DNA of 36,025 bases from CANKHA01 sp035652315 (GCA_035652315.1 DASREA010000001.1:1-36025), one strand, 5' to 3'; shown: positions 1-7,966, numbered from the stretch's first letter. The notes: generated by a model not told the origin, from the sequence alone. Made by a program: numbers and translations.

Positions 1-40
1 GCTCGGGCGATGGCGACTGACATCTAAGTTATTGAAATGA

Positions 41-116
41 TGGTGCCCAGGGGCGGAATCGAACCACCGACACCGTGATTTTCAGTCACGTGCTCTACCA
101 ACTGAGCTACCTGGGC
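41..116 (-). tRNA. tRNA-Phe (GAA)
   Basis: Read on the minus strand this is a full 76-nt cloverleaf with encoded CCA: acceptor GCCCAGG/CCTGGGC, D stem GCTC/GAGC, anticodon stem CGTGA/TCACG around loop CTGAAAA (anticodon GAA), and T arm GGTGG TTCGATT CCGCC. It lies downstream of the yacG and TPP-enzyme genes, a position common for tRNA-Phe in Rhizobiales. No integrated element is seen at its 3' end within the window. Confidence 0.97.
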
Positions 117-211
117 GCCGGGCCGGCCCTGACGGGCCGCTCAGCAAAGCGCGGGGCGTTATAAAGGCTCGATTCCGCACTGTCCAGAACGCCCCGAAAA
201 CACGCCCCGGA

Positions 212-796
212 TCACGCCTTGACGCCGAGCGCGGCGCGGAACCGGTCCTTCAACTCGGCGCCGTCGCGCAGGGGCAGAACGCGCGGCGGCTCGTCGGCTG
301 CGATCAGCACACGGGCGAACAGCGTCTCGTGCAGGGTCTTCAGGCGCGCGGCCAGATTGGCGAGCGCGGCTTCGTCGCGGACATCGAGACAGGTCGCAAT
401 GCCGCACGCGCCGGCCACGCGAACGAGATCGACGCCGCCTTGCGTATGGCTCGGTTGCATTCCTGTTTCACCATAAACGCCGTTGTCGAAGACGATGACG
501 GCGAGATTGGACGGCCGCTTGTTGCCGATGGTGGCGAGCGAGCCGAGGCCCATCAGCATCTCGCCGTCGCCGGTGATCACCGCGACGCGGCGCTTCGGTT
601 GCGCGAGCGCGAGCCCCAGACCGATCATGGCGGCGCCGCCCATGGCGCCCCACAGGTAGAAATTGCGCGGATTGTCGCCGGCGGCGGCGAGGTCCCACGT
701 GGTCGAGCCGAGGCCCGGAACGACCAGCAGATCGTCGTCGCGATCCTTGACGAGCGCGGCCATGGCGGCGCGGCGTCCGAGCCTCATTTGGTCCAT
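212..796 (-). CDS. TPP-binding decarboxylase, beta (C-terminal) subunit, sulfopyruvate/phosphonopyruvate decarboxylase-like
   Basis: This 194-aa protein is the pyrophosphate-binding half of a thiamine-diphosphate enzyme. The TPP motif starts at GDGEMLMGLGSL and ends about 30 residues later near the FDNGVYGE segment. The N-terminal part has the WGAMGGAAMIGLGLALAQP segment usual before this motif. The family splits one TPP decarboxylase into two genes (ComD/ComE or phosphonopyruvate decarboxylase type), and the neighbour upstream is the other half. The ATG at 796 lies 13 nt inside the alpha gene, so translation is probably coupled; an internal ATG at 787 is the alternative. The substrate cannot be read from the sequence: sulfopyruvate, phosphonopyruvate or another 2-oxo acid are all possible. 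Confidence 0.85.
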   Translation of the reverse strand: MDQMRLGRRAAMAALVKDRDDDLLVVPGLGSTTWDLAAAGDNPRNFYLWGAMGGAAMIGLGLALAQPKRRVAVITGDGEMLMGLGSLATIGNKRPSNLAVIVFDNGVYGETGMQPSHTQGGVDLVRVAGACGIATCLDVRDEAALANLAARLKTLHETLFARVLIAADEPPRVLPLRDGAELKDRFRAALGVKA

Positions 797-1308
797 ACCT
801 TCCTGCCGATCAGCTGCTGCGACAGCACGACCGCGACGATGCGCTCATCGCCGAAGGCCTGCCGGACGGCGCGCGCGGCCGCGGCGGCGACGTCGGCCGG
901 CTCGCCGACGCGATAGACCTCGGCCTCGCACAACTTCAGCACAGGATCGACGATCGATCCCATCGGCACCTGCCACGGATTGAACTCCTCCCACTCGCCG
1001 CGCATCGTGATCAGCATCAGCAACGGGAAACGGCAGGTGCGCGCGAGCGACAGCATGTTGATGCAGTTGCCGAGACCGCTCGACTGCATCAACAGCGCGG
1101 CACGCTGGCCGCCGAGCCATGCCCCGGCCGCGAGCGCGACGCCCTCCTCTTCCGTGGTCAGGGCGACGTCGTGGATGTCGGCATCGGCGCGGCAGCGGTC
1201 GATGAGCCGCGCATGGCCGGCGTCGGGAACGTAACCGACCTGGCGGACGCCGCCGCGCTTGATCGCATCGAACAGCTGATCGGGCCATTGCCCGGCCTGC
1301 ACAGTCAT
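784..1308 (-). CDS. TPP-binding decarboxylase, alpha (N-terminal) subunit
   Basis: This 174-aa protein has the Pyr domain of TPP-dependent decarboxylases. An EEEG motif at residues 53-56 probably carries the catalytic glutamate that activates TPP, followed by the typical ALAAGAWLGG helix and a QSSGLGNCINML segment. Its length and the adjacent TPP-motif subunit match two-gene sulfopyruvate/phosphonopyruvate decarboxylases. The start ATG overlaps the stop of yacG as ATGA, and its own end overlaps the beta gene by 13 nt, so the pair is cotranscribed with yacG. The function is inferred from the family; the substrate is open. Confidence 0.82.
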   Translation of the reverse strand: MTVQAGQWPDQLFDAIKRGGVRQVGYVPDAGHARLIDRCRADADIHDVALTTEEEGVALAAGAWLGGQRAALLMQSSGLGNCINMLSLARTCRFPLLMLITMRGEWEEFNPWQVPMGSIVDPVLKLCEAEVYRVGEPADVAAAAARAVRQAFGDERIVAVVLSQQLIGRKVWTK

Positions 1309-1532
1309 GTCCCGTCCGCCTCGCCTTCGGCCGGGCGCTCGCCGTCCTCGTCTTCCTCGTCTTTCGCCGGAATCGCGTAGACGCCGGACAGCCAGCGATT
1401 GAGATCGATGTCGGCGCAGCGCCTGGAGCAGAACGGCCTGAACGCCGGCTCGACCGGCTTGCCGCAGATCGGGCAGGACCGCGCGGAGGATGTGCTGCGG
1501 CCAATCTCGTTCATGACGGTCATGTAGTCCAT
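1305..1532 (-). CDS. yacG: DNA gyrase inhibitor YacG (zinc-binding)
   Basis: This 75-aa protein carries the YacG zinc signature CPICGKP then CSRRCADIDLNRW, i.e. C-x2-C-x15-C-x3-C, followed by the LNRWLSGVYAIP segment and an acidic tail (KDEEDEDGE). In Escherichia coli YacG binds GyrB and inhibits gyrase. The first ATG (1532) overlaps the maf stop as TGATG; two more in-frame ATGs at 1523 and 1514 are possible. The longer reading frame upstream of 1532 runs antisense-free through maf in another frame and is not part of this gene. The maf-yacG order is common in Rhizobiales. Confidence 0.92.
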   Translation of the reverse strand: MDYMTVMNEIGRSTSSARSCPICGKPVEPAFRPFCSRRCADIDLNRWLSGVYAIPAKDEEDEDGERPAEGEADGT

Positions 1533-2155
1533 CAGACCGGGTTGAGCCAGCCGAAACGGACGGGATAGCCTTCGCCGCCGAGCAGCGTCATGACTTCGTA
1601 GAGCGGCAGGCCGACGATGTTGGTGTAGGAACCGACGATCTTGACGATGAAAGTCCCGGCAATGCCCTGCGCGGCATAGCCGCCGGCCTTGCCGCGCCAC
1701 TCGCCGGAGGCAAGGTACGCCTCGATGTCTTCTTCCGTGAGGCGCTTGAAGCGCACGCGCGTCTCCACGAGCCGCTGACGGAATGCTTCCTTCGGCGTGA
1801 CCAGGCAGACGGCCGTGTAGACACGATGATTGCGTCCGGAGAGAAGGCGCAGGCACTGCGCCGCCTCGTCGAGCAGTTCCGCCTTGGGAAGAATGCGCCG
1901 GCCGACCGCAACCACCGTGTCGGCGGCAAGCACGTAGGCACCGCGCAGGGTATCGTCGAGCTTCACGTTCTCCAATGCCGCGGAAGCCTTGGCATGCGCG
2001 AGCCGTGTCGCATAGGCGCGCGGAATTTCGCCGCGCTGCGGGGTTTCGTCGAGATCGGCCGGCTTGAGCGCGTCGGGCTCGATGCCGGCCTGATTGATGA
2101 GGGCAAGCCGGCGCGGCGAACCGGAAGCAAGCACGAATTTGGGACGGCCGATCAT
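1532..2155 (-). CDS. maf: Maf family nucleotide pyrophosphatase
   Basis: This 207-aa protein starts with MIGRPKFVLASGSPRR, the Maf/Ham1-fold signature, and has the AADTVVAVGRRILPKA segment with the conserved aspartate that supports metal and nucleotide binding. Maf proteins hydrolyse non-canonical or modified nucleoside triphosphates and are linked to septum control. I chose the ATG at 2155 because family members begin a few residues before LASGSPRR. A TTG six codons upstream (2173) has no better ribosome-binding site. The stop overlaps the yacG start. Confidence 0.92.
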   Translation of the reverse strand: MIGRPKFVLASGSPRRLALINQAGIEPDALKPADLDETPQRGEIPRAYATRLAHAKASAALENVKLDDTLRGAYVLAADTVVAVGRRILPKAELLDEAAQCLRLLSGRNHRVYTAVCLVTPKEAFRQRLVETRVRFKRLTEEDIEAYLASGEWRGKAGGYAAQGIAGTFIVKIVGSYTNIVGLPLYEVMTLLGGEGYPVRFGWLNPV

Positions 2156-2250
2156 CTGCCCGGGAAACGCCAATGAATGCTTTGAAAAAACCTACGGGGC
2201 GCGGAACCTAGCGGAATGAGCCCGCTTTCACAACCCAAGGCGGCTCGCAC

Positions 2251-2718
2251 TTACTCATTACCTCCGCCCGACCGCCCGAAGCGCTCGCGGATGCGCGCCA
2301 TCAGCTGGTCGCGAACCTCGCGATAGGCGCTCAGACGCTGCTCGCGATTGCCTTCCGCGGCCGTCGGATCGACCGTGGGCCAATATTCCACCTCGACCGG
2401 CGCGGCGCGCGTCAGCTCGAGCGCCCGATGATGTGCCGGCGGCGAAAGAGTCACGATCAGATCGAAATCGAGGCCCTCGAGATCCTCGAGCTCCTCGAAC
2501 GTGATCGGCTTGTGCCGCGAAATATCGATGCCGACCTCCTCCATCGCGGCAACCGCGAAAGGATCAAGCTCGCCCTTCTGCACGCCGGCCGAGCCGGCCC
2601 GGACATCCGTTCCGAACATCCGGCGGAGCAAGGCGGCCGCCATCGGCGAGCGCACGGCGTTCATGCCGCAGGCGAAAAGCACTGCGCGAGGACGCGGCGG
2701 GCGTTCAGGTTCGCTCAA
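2251..2718 (-). CDS. low-molecular-weight protein-tyrosine-phosphatase family protein
   Basis: This 155-aa protein has the P-loop CX5R of low-molecular-weight phosphatases and arsenate reductases near its N-terminus (C17-GMNAV-R23-S24) and an acidic DP pair late in the chain (YWPTVDPTA), the usual general-acid position. The CGMNAVRSPMA form is typical of the proteobacterial proteins found beside hisD and UPF0262 whose substrate is unknown. No ATG precedes the active site; the TTG at 2718, 7 nt after the UPF0262 stop, is the only sensible start and suggests translational coupling. In other Rhizobiales infA often follows this gene; here only 95 noncoding bases separate it from maf. Confidence 0.88.
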   Translation of the reverse strand: MSEPERPPRPRAVLFACGMNAVRSPMAAALLRRMFGTDVRAGSAGVQKGELDPFAVAAMEEVGIDISRHKPITFEELEDLEGLDFDLIVTLSPPAHHRALELTRAAPVEVEYWPTVDPTAAEGNREQRLSAYREVRDQLMARIRERFGRSGGGNE

Positions 2719-2725
2719 TGTCCGT

Positions 2726-3223
2726 TCAGCCCTTCCAGTGCAGCACGCAGATCAGCGTGAACAGACGCCGTGCCGTGTCGATGTCGATCGTCACTTTCCC
2801 CTTGAGCCGCTCCATCAGGATGCGCGAGCCGTCGTTGTGAATCGCACGCCGGCCCATGTCGATTGCCTCGATCTTGTCCGGCGTGGCGGTGCGGATCGCC
2901 TGATAGTAGCTGTCGCAGATCATGTAGTAGTCCTTCACGATCCGGCGCAGCGGCGTCAGCGAGAACAGGTGGGCGACGACCGGCGCCCCGTTTTCCTGCC
3001 GGATGTCGAACACCAGGCGGTTGCCGTTGATGCTCAGGTGCAGCGTGTAGGGACCGCTTTCGTGCCCGACCGGCGCGAAGGAATTCTGCTCGAGCAGGTC
3101 GTAGATCGCGACCTGCCGCTCGTGCTCGACATCCGGGTTGGAGCGCCCGATCGATTCTTCGTCGAGAACGACGGCGACCAGACGTCGCTTCGATGCCGCG
3201 GCCGTTGGCTTTGCCGCGCTCAT
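2726..3223 (-). CDS. UPF0262 family protein
   Basis: This 165-aa soluble protein is recognised from its VVLDEESIGRSNPDVEHER and DYYMICDSYYQAIRTA segments, which are characteristic of UPF0262, a family largely confined to alphaproteobacteria. Its function is unknown. The ATG at 3223 overlaps the hisD stop as ATGA, so it is translated together with hisD. A longer open frame continues upstream to 3613, but that part lies inside hisD in another frame and is spurious. Confidence 0.9.
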   Translation of the reverse strand: MSAAKPTAAASKRRLVAVVLDEESIGRSNPDVEHERQVAIYDLLEQNSFAPVGHESGPYTLHLSINGNRLVFDIRQENGAPVVAHLFSLTPLRRIVKDYYMICDSYYQAIRTATPDKIEAIDMGRRAIHNDGSRILMERLKGKVTIDIDTARRLFTLICVLHWKG

Positions 3224-4515
3224 CTCTGGTTGAGGCGGATCGAAACCGAGCGCGCGTGCGCGCTCAGCCCTTCCGCTTCGCCCAGCGCGATCGCGGCCGG
3301 GCCAAGCGCACGCAACTGATCCGGCCCGCATTTGAGCAGTGATGTACGCTTCATGAAATCGAGCACGCCGAGGCCCGACGAAAATCGCGCCGACCGCGCG
3401 GTCGGCAGCACGTGATTGGAGCCCGCGACATAGTCGCCGATCGCCTCCGGCGTATAGGCGCCGATGAAGATCGCGCCGGCGTTGCGGATCTGCTTCACCA
3501 GCCGTTCGGGGTCCTCGGCGAGGATTTCCAGGTGCTCCGGCGCCAGCTGATCGACGAGGGAAATCGCCTCGTCGAGCCTGCGCACCACGATCACCGCGCC
3601 GAAGTTGCCCCACGACGCGCCGGCGACGTTCGCGCGCGGCAGCGTCTTGAGCTGCGCTTCGACGGATTTTTCGACGCGGCCGGCAAGGCCGGCGTCGTCG
3701 GTGATCAGGATCGACTGCGCGCTCTCGTCGTGCTCGGCCTGCGCCAGCAGGTCGGCGGCGATCCAGTCGGCATTGGCCGTTTTGTCGGCAAGGATCAGCA
3801 CCTCGGACGGCCCCGCGACCATGTCGATGCCGACCTTGCCGAACACCAGGCGCTTGGCGGCGGCGACATAGGCGTTTCCAGGCCCGACGATCTTGGCGAC
3901 CGGCGCAATGCTTTCAGTGCCGTAGGCGAGCGCCGCAATCGCCTGCGCGCCGCCGACGCGGTAGATCTCATCGACACCGGCCAGGCGCGCCGCGGCCAGT
4001 ACCAGCGGATTAAGCCTGCCGGCGGGCGCGGGCACCACCATCGCCAGCCTGGAGACGCCGGCGACCTTCGCCGGCACGGCGTTCATCAGCACGGACGACG
4101 GATAGGCGGCCGTGCCGCCCGGCACGTAAAGTCCGACCGATTCGATCGCCGTCCACTTCGCGCCCAGTTCGACGCCGAGAGAATCGGTGAAGCGATCGTC
4201 GCTGGGTTTCTGCCGGCGATGGTAAGCCTCGATCCGGTCGCGCGCGGTCTCAAGCGCCGCAAGCGCACCACCGTCGCAGGATTTCCGGGCAGCGTCAATT
4301 TCCGCAGCCGTAACGCGCAGGCCGATTGTCGCAAGATCGATCCGGTCGAACTTCGCGGTCAGCTCGAACAGCGCGCGGTCACCGCGCGTCGTCACATCCG
4401 CGATGATGCCGCGAACGGCCTGCTCGACGTCCTCGGCGGTTTCGCGCTTGAGCGCAAGCAGCTTCCGGAACCGTTCCGCAAAATCCGCATTCTGGCTGTC
4501 GAGACGAATGGCCAT
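3220..4515 (-). CDS. hisD: histidinol dehydrogenase
   Basis: This 431-aa protein has the normal HisD length. Visible family segments include YVPGGTAAYPSSVLMNAVPAKVAGV, GAQAIAALAYGTESI, KIVGPGNAYVAAAKR, DMVAGPSEVLI and QLAPEHLEI, the last holding the catalytic Glu-His pair. HisD performs the last two steps of histidine synthesis, oxidising L-histidinol to L-histidine with two NAD+ and zinc. Here it heads a coupled run with UPF0262 and a phosphatase, not a his operon. The ATG at 4515 fits the family N-terminus MAIRLDSQ. Confidence 0.97.
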   Translation of the reverse strand: MAIRLDSQNADFAERFRKLLALKRETAEDVEQAVRGIIADVTTRGDRALFELTAKFDRIDLATIGLRVTAAEIDAARKSCDGGALAALETARDRIEAYHRRQKPSDDRFTDSLGVELGAKWTAIESVGLYVPGGTAAYPSSVLMNAVPAKVAGVSRLAMVVPAPAGRLNPLVLAAARLAGVDEIYRVGGAQAIAALAYGTESIAPVAKIVGPGNAYVAAAKRLVFGKVGIDMVAGPSEVLILADKTANADWIAADLLAQAEHDESAQSILITDDAGLAGRVEKSVEAQLKTLPRANVAGASWGNFGAVIVVRRLDEAISLVDQLAPEHLEILAEDPERLVKQIRNAGAIFIGAYTPEAIGDYVAGSNHVLPTARSARFSSGLGVLDFMKRTSLLKCGPDQLRALGPAAIALGEAEGLSAHARSVSIRLNQR

Positions 4516-4615
4516 GGCCTGATATGACCTGATCCTGCCGGGGCGGCCCGGTCGACAAGGTCAATGGGTGATGCGCGCGCCGGCGTCAACCCTTGCCGTT
4601 GCGGAAAAGAGTTAA

Positions 4616-5080
4616 TCAGGCCCGGCGGGATTTTGCCGTGCTTTCGTCGAGACCGGCATGGATCGGACAGTGGCCGGTCGTCCAGGTCGGGCCGAGATCG
4701 GCCAGCTCGGCCTCGAGGCATTCCACATCCAGACGCAACGTCGCGCCGCCGGAGAACGCCAGGGTGACCACGCCGGACGGAGCCTCGGTTTCGCTGAATT
4801 CGACCGCGAGCAGATTGAGCACGCCGTCCTTGCCGGCGGGATCGATCTGCCGGCACTTGCAGCTCAGGACACGCTCGAAGCGCAGCGCCGCGCGCCTGCG
4901 GCGGAACTCGGGAGTATCGCCCTGTGCGCTCTCCCAGTCGAAGCGATTGAGGGCGACGACGAGACGTTTTTCCCGCGGCCGCCAGAGAATATCCGAAACC
5001 CGGACCACCGCGTCCTGCAGGTGGGTGGAGACAACCTCGAGATCCTCTTCGTCGAGGACCACGAATTTGAGCTGGTCCAT
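4616..5080 (-). CDS. DUF2948 family protein
   Basis: This 154-aa protein begins MDQLKFVVLDEEDLEVVSTHLQDAVV and continues with RPREKRLVVALNRFDWE, matching DUF2948, a family usually found between murA and hisD in Rhizobiales. It has no membrane segment or signal peptide, and its function is unknown. A purine-rich AAGGGGAGCG lies before the ATG. About 100 nt separate its stop from hisD, so hisD may share its transcript. Confidence 0.88.
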   Translation of the reverse strand: MDQLKFVVLDEEDLEVVSTHLQDAVVRVSDILWRPREKRLVVALNRFDWESAQGDTPEFRRRRAALRFERVLSCKCRQIDPAGKDGVLNLLAVEFSETEAPSGVVTLAFSGGATLRLDVECLEAELADLGPTWTTGHCPIHAGLDESTAKSRRA

Positions 5081-5147
5081 GGCGTTCGCGCTCCCCTTGC
5101 GCGGTAGTTAGGCAGGCCCTTTCCGCCGCGCAAGATGCATCCGGTCC

Positions 5148-5849
5148 TCAGAAGGCCGGCTCCAGTCCGGCCGCGGTCCAGCGGCCGCGCGTCGCAGGGT
5201 CCCTGAGCTTACGCAACAGAGCCTCAGCCCCCGGTCGCGACGGCGCGCCCGCGCGAATCGCTGCCGTATACGTATTTGTGGTGTGCAGGGCACCGGGCAA
5301 GGGGCCGATCACTTTTGCGCCGCGCACCGGCAGGACCTCGCTGATGAAAGTGGTACCGAGCTCCGCCCGGCCTTCGGCAACCGATACCGCCACATCGTGC
5401 CCGCCCTTCCCCAGCACCGCCTTCCTGTTGACGTCGTCGGCGATCCCGAGCTTCTGCAGCAGCGCCGCAAACATGATGCCGCCCGAGCCGCCGGCCTTCG
5501 GATCGGTGTAGGCAACCGAGCGCGCCGCCAGCAATGCCTGTTTGAAAGTGTCGGGTGTCGAGATGTCCGGCTCCGGTGCGCCATCGCGCACGATGACGCC
5601 GGTGACCGTGCGGCCGAGATCGGTGACGGTGCCGGCCTCGACCAGGCCGAGCTTTGCAAGCTCGGCAATGGCCGATTCGGACAGGACGACAAGGTCGGCC
5701 CCCTCGCCGTTCCTGATCCGCTCGCGCAGCGAACCGGCCGTGCCGAAATTGAGATCGAGCTTGTTGCCGGTTTCGCGCTCGAATTCGGCGCCCAGTGCCG
5801 CGACCATCGTCTTCACGGCGCCGGCGCTCATGACCTTGATGTCAGCCAA
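5148..5849 (-). CDS. ModA-like substrate-binding domain protein without visible signal peptide
   Basis: The protein (233 aa from the chosen TTG) is a type-2 periplasmic-binding fold like ModA: it starts ADIKVMSAGAVKTMVAALGAEFE, then FGTAGSLRERIRNGEGADLVVLSE, YTDPKAGGSGGIM and GRAELGTTFISEVLPVRG. The TTG at 5849 is preceded at ideal spacing by GGGGGAGGA, while the GTG at 5870 has no such site, so TTG is preferred. From either start the mature domain begins at once with no hydrophobic leader, which is odd for a binding protein of an ABC importer. No transporter genes are adjacent. It may act in the cytoplasm or be exported by another route; ligand unknown. Confidence 0.8.
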   Translation of the reverse strand: MADIKVMSAGAVKTMVAALGAEFERETGNKLDLNFGTAGSLRERIRNGEGADLVVLSESAIAELAKLGLVEAGTVTDLGRTVTGVIVRDGAPEPDISTPDTFKQALLAARSVAYTDPKAGGSGGIMFAALLQKLGIADDVNRKAVLGKGGHDVAVSVAEGRAELGTTFISEVLPVRGAKVIGPLPGALHTTNTYTAAIRAGAPSRPGAEALLRKLRDPATRGRWTAAGLEPAF

Positions 5850-5903
5850 GACATTCCTCCCCCTGATCACGGGCGAGATCGTGGCCGAGTAAATTAATTT
5901 CGT

Positions 5904-7193
5904 CTAGGCGCTGAGCCGCTCGATCGCTGCGCCGCAACGCGCGAGCTTGTCCTCGAGCCGCTCGAATCCGCGATCGAGATGATAGACGCGGTTGACGATG
6001 GTCTCGCCCTCGGCCGCAAGCGCCGCGATCACCAGCGACACCGACGCGCGCAGGTCGGTCGCCATCACCGGCGCACCCTTGAGGCGCGCGACACCCTCGA
6101 TCGTCGCCGTCTCGCCGTCGAGATGGATGTGCGCCCCGAGCCGCACCAGCTCCTGCACGTGCATGAACCGGTTCTCGAAGATGGTCTCGGTGATATGCGA
6201 CGTGCCCCTGGCACGCGTCATCAACGCCATCAGCTGCGCCTGCAGGTCGGTCGGAAATCCCGGAAACGGCGCTGTCGTCACCTCGACCGGGGCAAGTCCC
6301 GAGCCGTTGCGGGTGACGCGAATTCCTTCGTTGGTCGGCGCCACCGTTGCTCCGGTCTGCGCGAGGACGTCGAGCGCCGCCTGCAGCAGCTCCGGGCGCG
6401 CGTTCTGCAGCAGGACCTCGCCGCCGGCCATGGCAACGGCCATCGCGTAGGTGCCGGTCTCGATGCGGTCCGGCAGCACCGCATGGCGCGCCCCGTGCAG
6501 TTTCGCGGCACCTTCGACGACGATGCGCGAGGTGCCGGCGCCCGAGATTTTCGCGCCCATCTTGTTCAGGCAGTCGGCAACGTCACCGACCTCCGGTTCG
6601 CGGGCGGCGTTTTCGATCACCGTGGTGCCGTTCGCGAGCGACGCCGCCATCATCGCCGTGTGCGTGCCGCCGACCGTCACCTTCGGGAAGACGATCTCGC
6701 CGCCGCGCAGCCCCTTTTTCGCGCGGGCTATGACGTAGCCGCCTTCGATCTCGATCTCGGCGCCGAGCTTCTCCAGCGCCATGATCAGGAGGTCGACCGG
6801 CCGCGTGCCGATGGCGCAGCCGCCCGGCATCGACACCTTGGCTTCGCCCATGCGGGCAAGCAGCGGCGCCACGACCCAGAAGCTCGCACGCATTTTCGAG
6901 ACGAGCTCATAGGGCGCGGTCGTGTCGACGATGTGTTTTGCGGAAATGTGAATCGTGCGGCCCTGATTGGGATCGTCGCCGGCCCGCTTGCCGGCGATCA
7001 TCACGTCGACGCCATGATTGCCGAGGATGCGCTGGAGCTGGACGACGTCGGCGAGCCGCGGAACATTTTCGAGGATCAAGGTATCCTCGGTGAGCAGGCT
7101 CGCGATCATCAGCGGAAGCGTCGCGTTCTTGGCGCCCGAGATCGGAATCGTGCCGTTGAGCCTCTGCCCGCCGATGATCCTTATGCGATCCAT
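5904..7193 (-). CDS. murA: UDP-N-acetylglucosamine 1-carboxyvinyltransferase
   Basis: This 429-aa protein has the full MurA length and signatures: GTIPISGAKNATLPLMIASLL at the N-terminus and MPGGCAIGTRPVDLL with the catalytic cysteine at residue 126 (E. coli Cys115), plus MRASFWVVAPLLAR. MurA transfers enolpyruvate from phosphoenolpyruvate to UDP-GlcNAc, the first committed step of peptidoglycan synthesis, in the cytoplasm; the cysteine is the fosfomycin target. It is followed downstream by the ModA-like gene and DUF2948 on the same strand. Its upstream region holds the tandem repeat described separately. Confidence 0.97.
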   Translation of the reverse strand: MDRIRIIGGQRLNGTIPISGAKNATLPLMIASLLTEDTLILENVPRLADVVQLQRILGNHGVDVMIAGKRAGDDPNQGRTIHISAKHIVDTTAPYELVSKMRASFWVVAPLLARMGEAKVSMPGGCAIGTRPVDLLIMALEKLGAEIEIEGGYVIARAKKGLRGGEIVFPKVTVGGTHTAMMAASLANGTTVIENAAREPEVGDVADCLNKMGAKISGAGTSRIVVEGAAKLHGARHAVLPDRIETGTYAMAVAMAGGEVLLQNARPELLQAALDVLAQTGATVAPTNEGIRVTRNGSGLAPVEVTTAPFPGFPTDLQAQLMALMTRARGTSHITETIFENRFMHVQELVRLGAHIHLDGETATIEGVARLKGAPVMATDLRASVSLVIAALAAEGETIVNRVYHLDRGFERLEDKLARCGAAIERLSA

Positions 7194-7230
7194 GTCGCCC
7201 CGCCCGCCTTGGCCGATTCCCTTTACACGC

Positions 7231-7378
7231 CTGGCCGGCCCCTTTGCCCGCCTCCGGCATCAACTCGCGCCAGGGCAAGACCTGACCGGTGCTTGGCCGG
7301 CGCCTCTGCCCGCCCCCGGGCATCAACTCGCGCCAGGGCAAGAACCTCGTCGGTGCTCGGCCGGCCCCTTTGCCCGCC
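7231..7378. repeat. two and a half tandem copies of a 62-64 bp GC-rich repeat
   Basis: Copies begin with GGCCGG at 7233, 7295 and 7359. Each has the order GGCCGGC-CCTTTGCCCGCC, then GCATCAACTCGCGCCAGGGC and AAGA; the third copy stops after the TGCCCGCC block. The unit GCATCAACTCGCGCCAGGGC is identical in copies one and two. The array lies 40-185 bp upstream of the murA start. Read on the minus strand it would encode repeated LPWRELMP peptides, but no convincing gene starts there. Confidence 0.85.
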
Positions 7379-7785
7379 GATGTAGGAACCACCATTGCCT
7401 TCACGCAAGCCCTTTCAGGGCCGGCCGGTATCTTCGCCGCCGAATTGCGGCGGAAGTCCGGTCCTGAAACGCAAGCTTTTCAGGGATTTTGCCTGCCACC
7501 GCCGGTTTTGTCCGGCTGCTCCACACTTCCCCGTGTTCCCGGCGCGCTCCGCCCGCGCTCCTGCGCCTTTCGCCTGCGCAGGTTTTCACGCAGCGCGGCA
7601 GCCAGACGCCGGCTTCGGTCGGCGTCTTTCGTGGTCCTGCCTGTTTTGCCGCCTTCGGTCACGGGCCGCATTATCAGTCTGCCGGCCGGCCTTGCAACAT
7701 GCGCCGTCGCCTTGCGTCACCGCAGGCCGTGTGGCAGTTTCCGCCGCGTTTTCCGCCGCGGTATTTGCGGCCGTTTCGCACTCTC
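7379..7785. other. intergenic stretch without a supported gene
   Basis: About 400 bases between the repeat array and tRNA-Thr. Open frames exist on both strands, but they run into or across the tRNA gene, are rich in Arg/Ala/Pro/Ser, lack ribosome-binding sites and resemble no family. It should contain the promoter regions of murA (minus strand) and tRNA-Thr (plus strand), but I cannot place clear -35/-10 boxes. Confidence 0.5.
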
Positions 7786-7860
7786 GCTGCCGTAGCTCAG
7801 TGGTAGAGCACCCCCTTGGTAAGGGGGAGGTCGTGTGTTCAATCCACACCGGCAGCACCA
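7786..7860 (+). tRNA. tRNA-Thr (GGT), integration site of the island
   Basis: A 75-nt cloverleaf with encoded CCA: acceptor GCTGCCG/CGGCAGC, D stem GCTC/GAGC, anticodon stem CCCCC/GGGGG around TTGGTAA (anticodon GGT), T arm GTGTG TTCAATC CACAC. Its 3' part from 7813 is duplicated at 21852-21900. Because the integrase follows directly, the 3' part of the present gene should derive from the element; its T stem differs from the duplicate by one compensated base pair. Confidence 0.97.
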
Positions 7861-7861
7861 T
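7813..7861 (+). repeat. attL core (tRNA-Thr 3' end)
   Basis: Identical to 21852-21900 except at 7834 (t against a) and 7848 (a against t). It runs from inside the anticodon stem to one base after the encoded CCA. Crossover lies somewhere within the repeat; the exact position cannot be read from one sequence. Confidence 0.9.
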
Positions 7862-7899
7862 GTTAACCCCAATAAAATAACGATTTTTGGCAACATTGT

Positions 7900-7966
7900 G
7901 TGCCACTAAAGATGCCTCTAATTTGGTGTCAGAAAAGAGTGCCACTAAAAATCAGTTTGGAGTCAG
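7900..7966 (+). promoter_or_regulatory. duplicated putative integrase arm-type sites before int
   Basis: Two related blocks, 7900-7932 and 7939-7966, each begin GTGCCACTAAA and end TTTGG-t/a-GTCAG. Block one contains an extra TGCCTCTAAT at 7913-7922, which recurs near attR at 21784-21793. The second block includes the GGAG at 7959-7962 that serves as ribosome-binding site of the integrase, so a bound recombinase or Xis could repress int. Role inferred from position and repetition. Confidence 0.55.

Noticed and set aside
7395..7880. Open frames across tRNA-Thr on both strands
   Set aside because: They read through the tRNA gene and lack any recognisable domain or initiation site.
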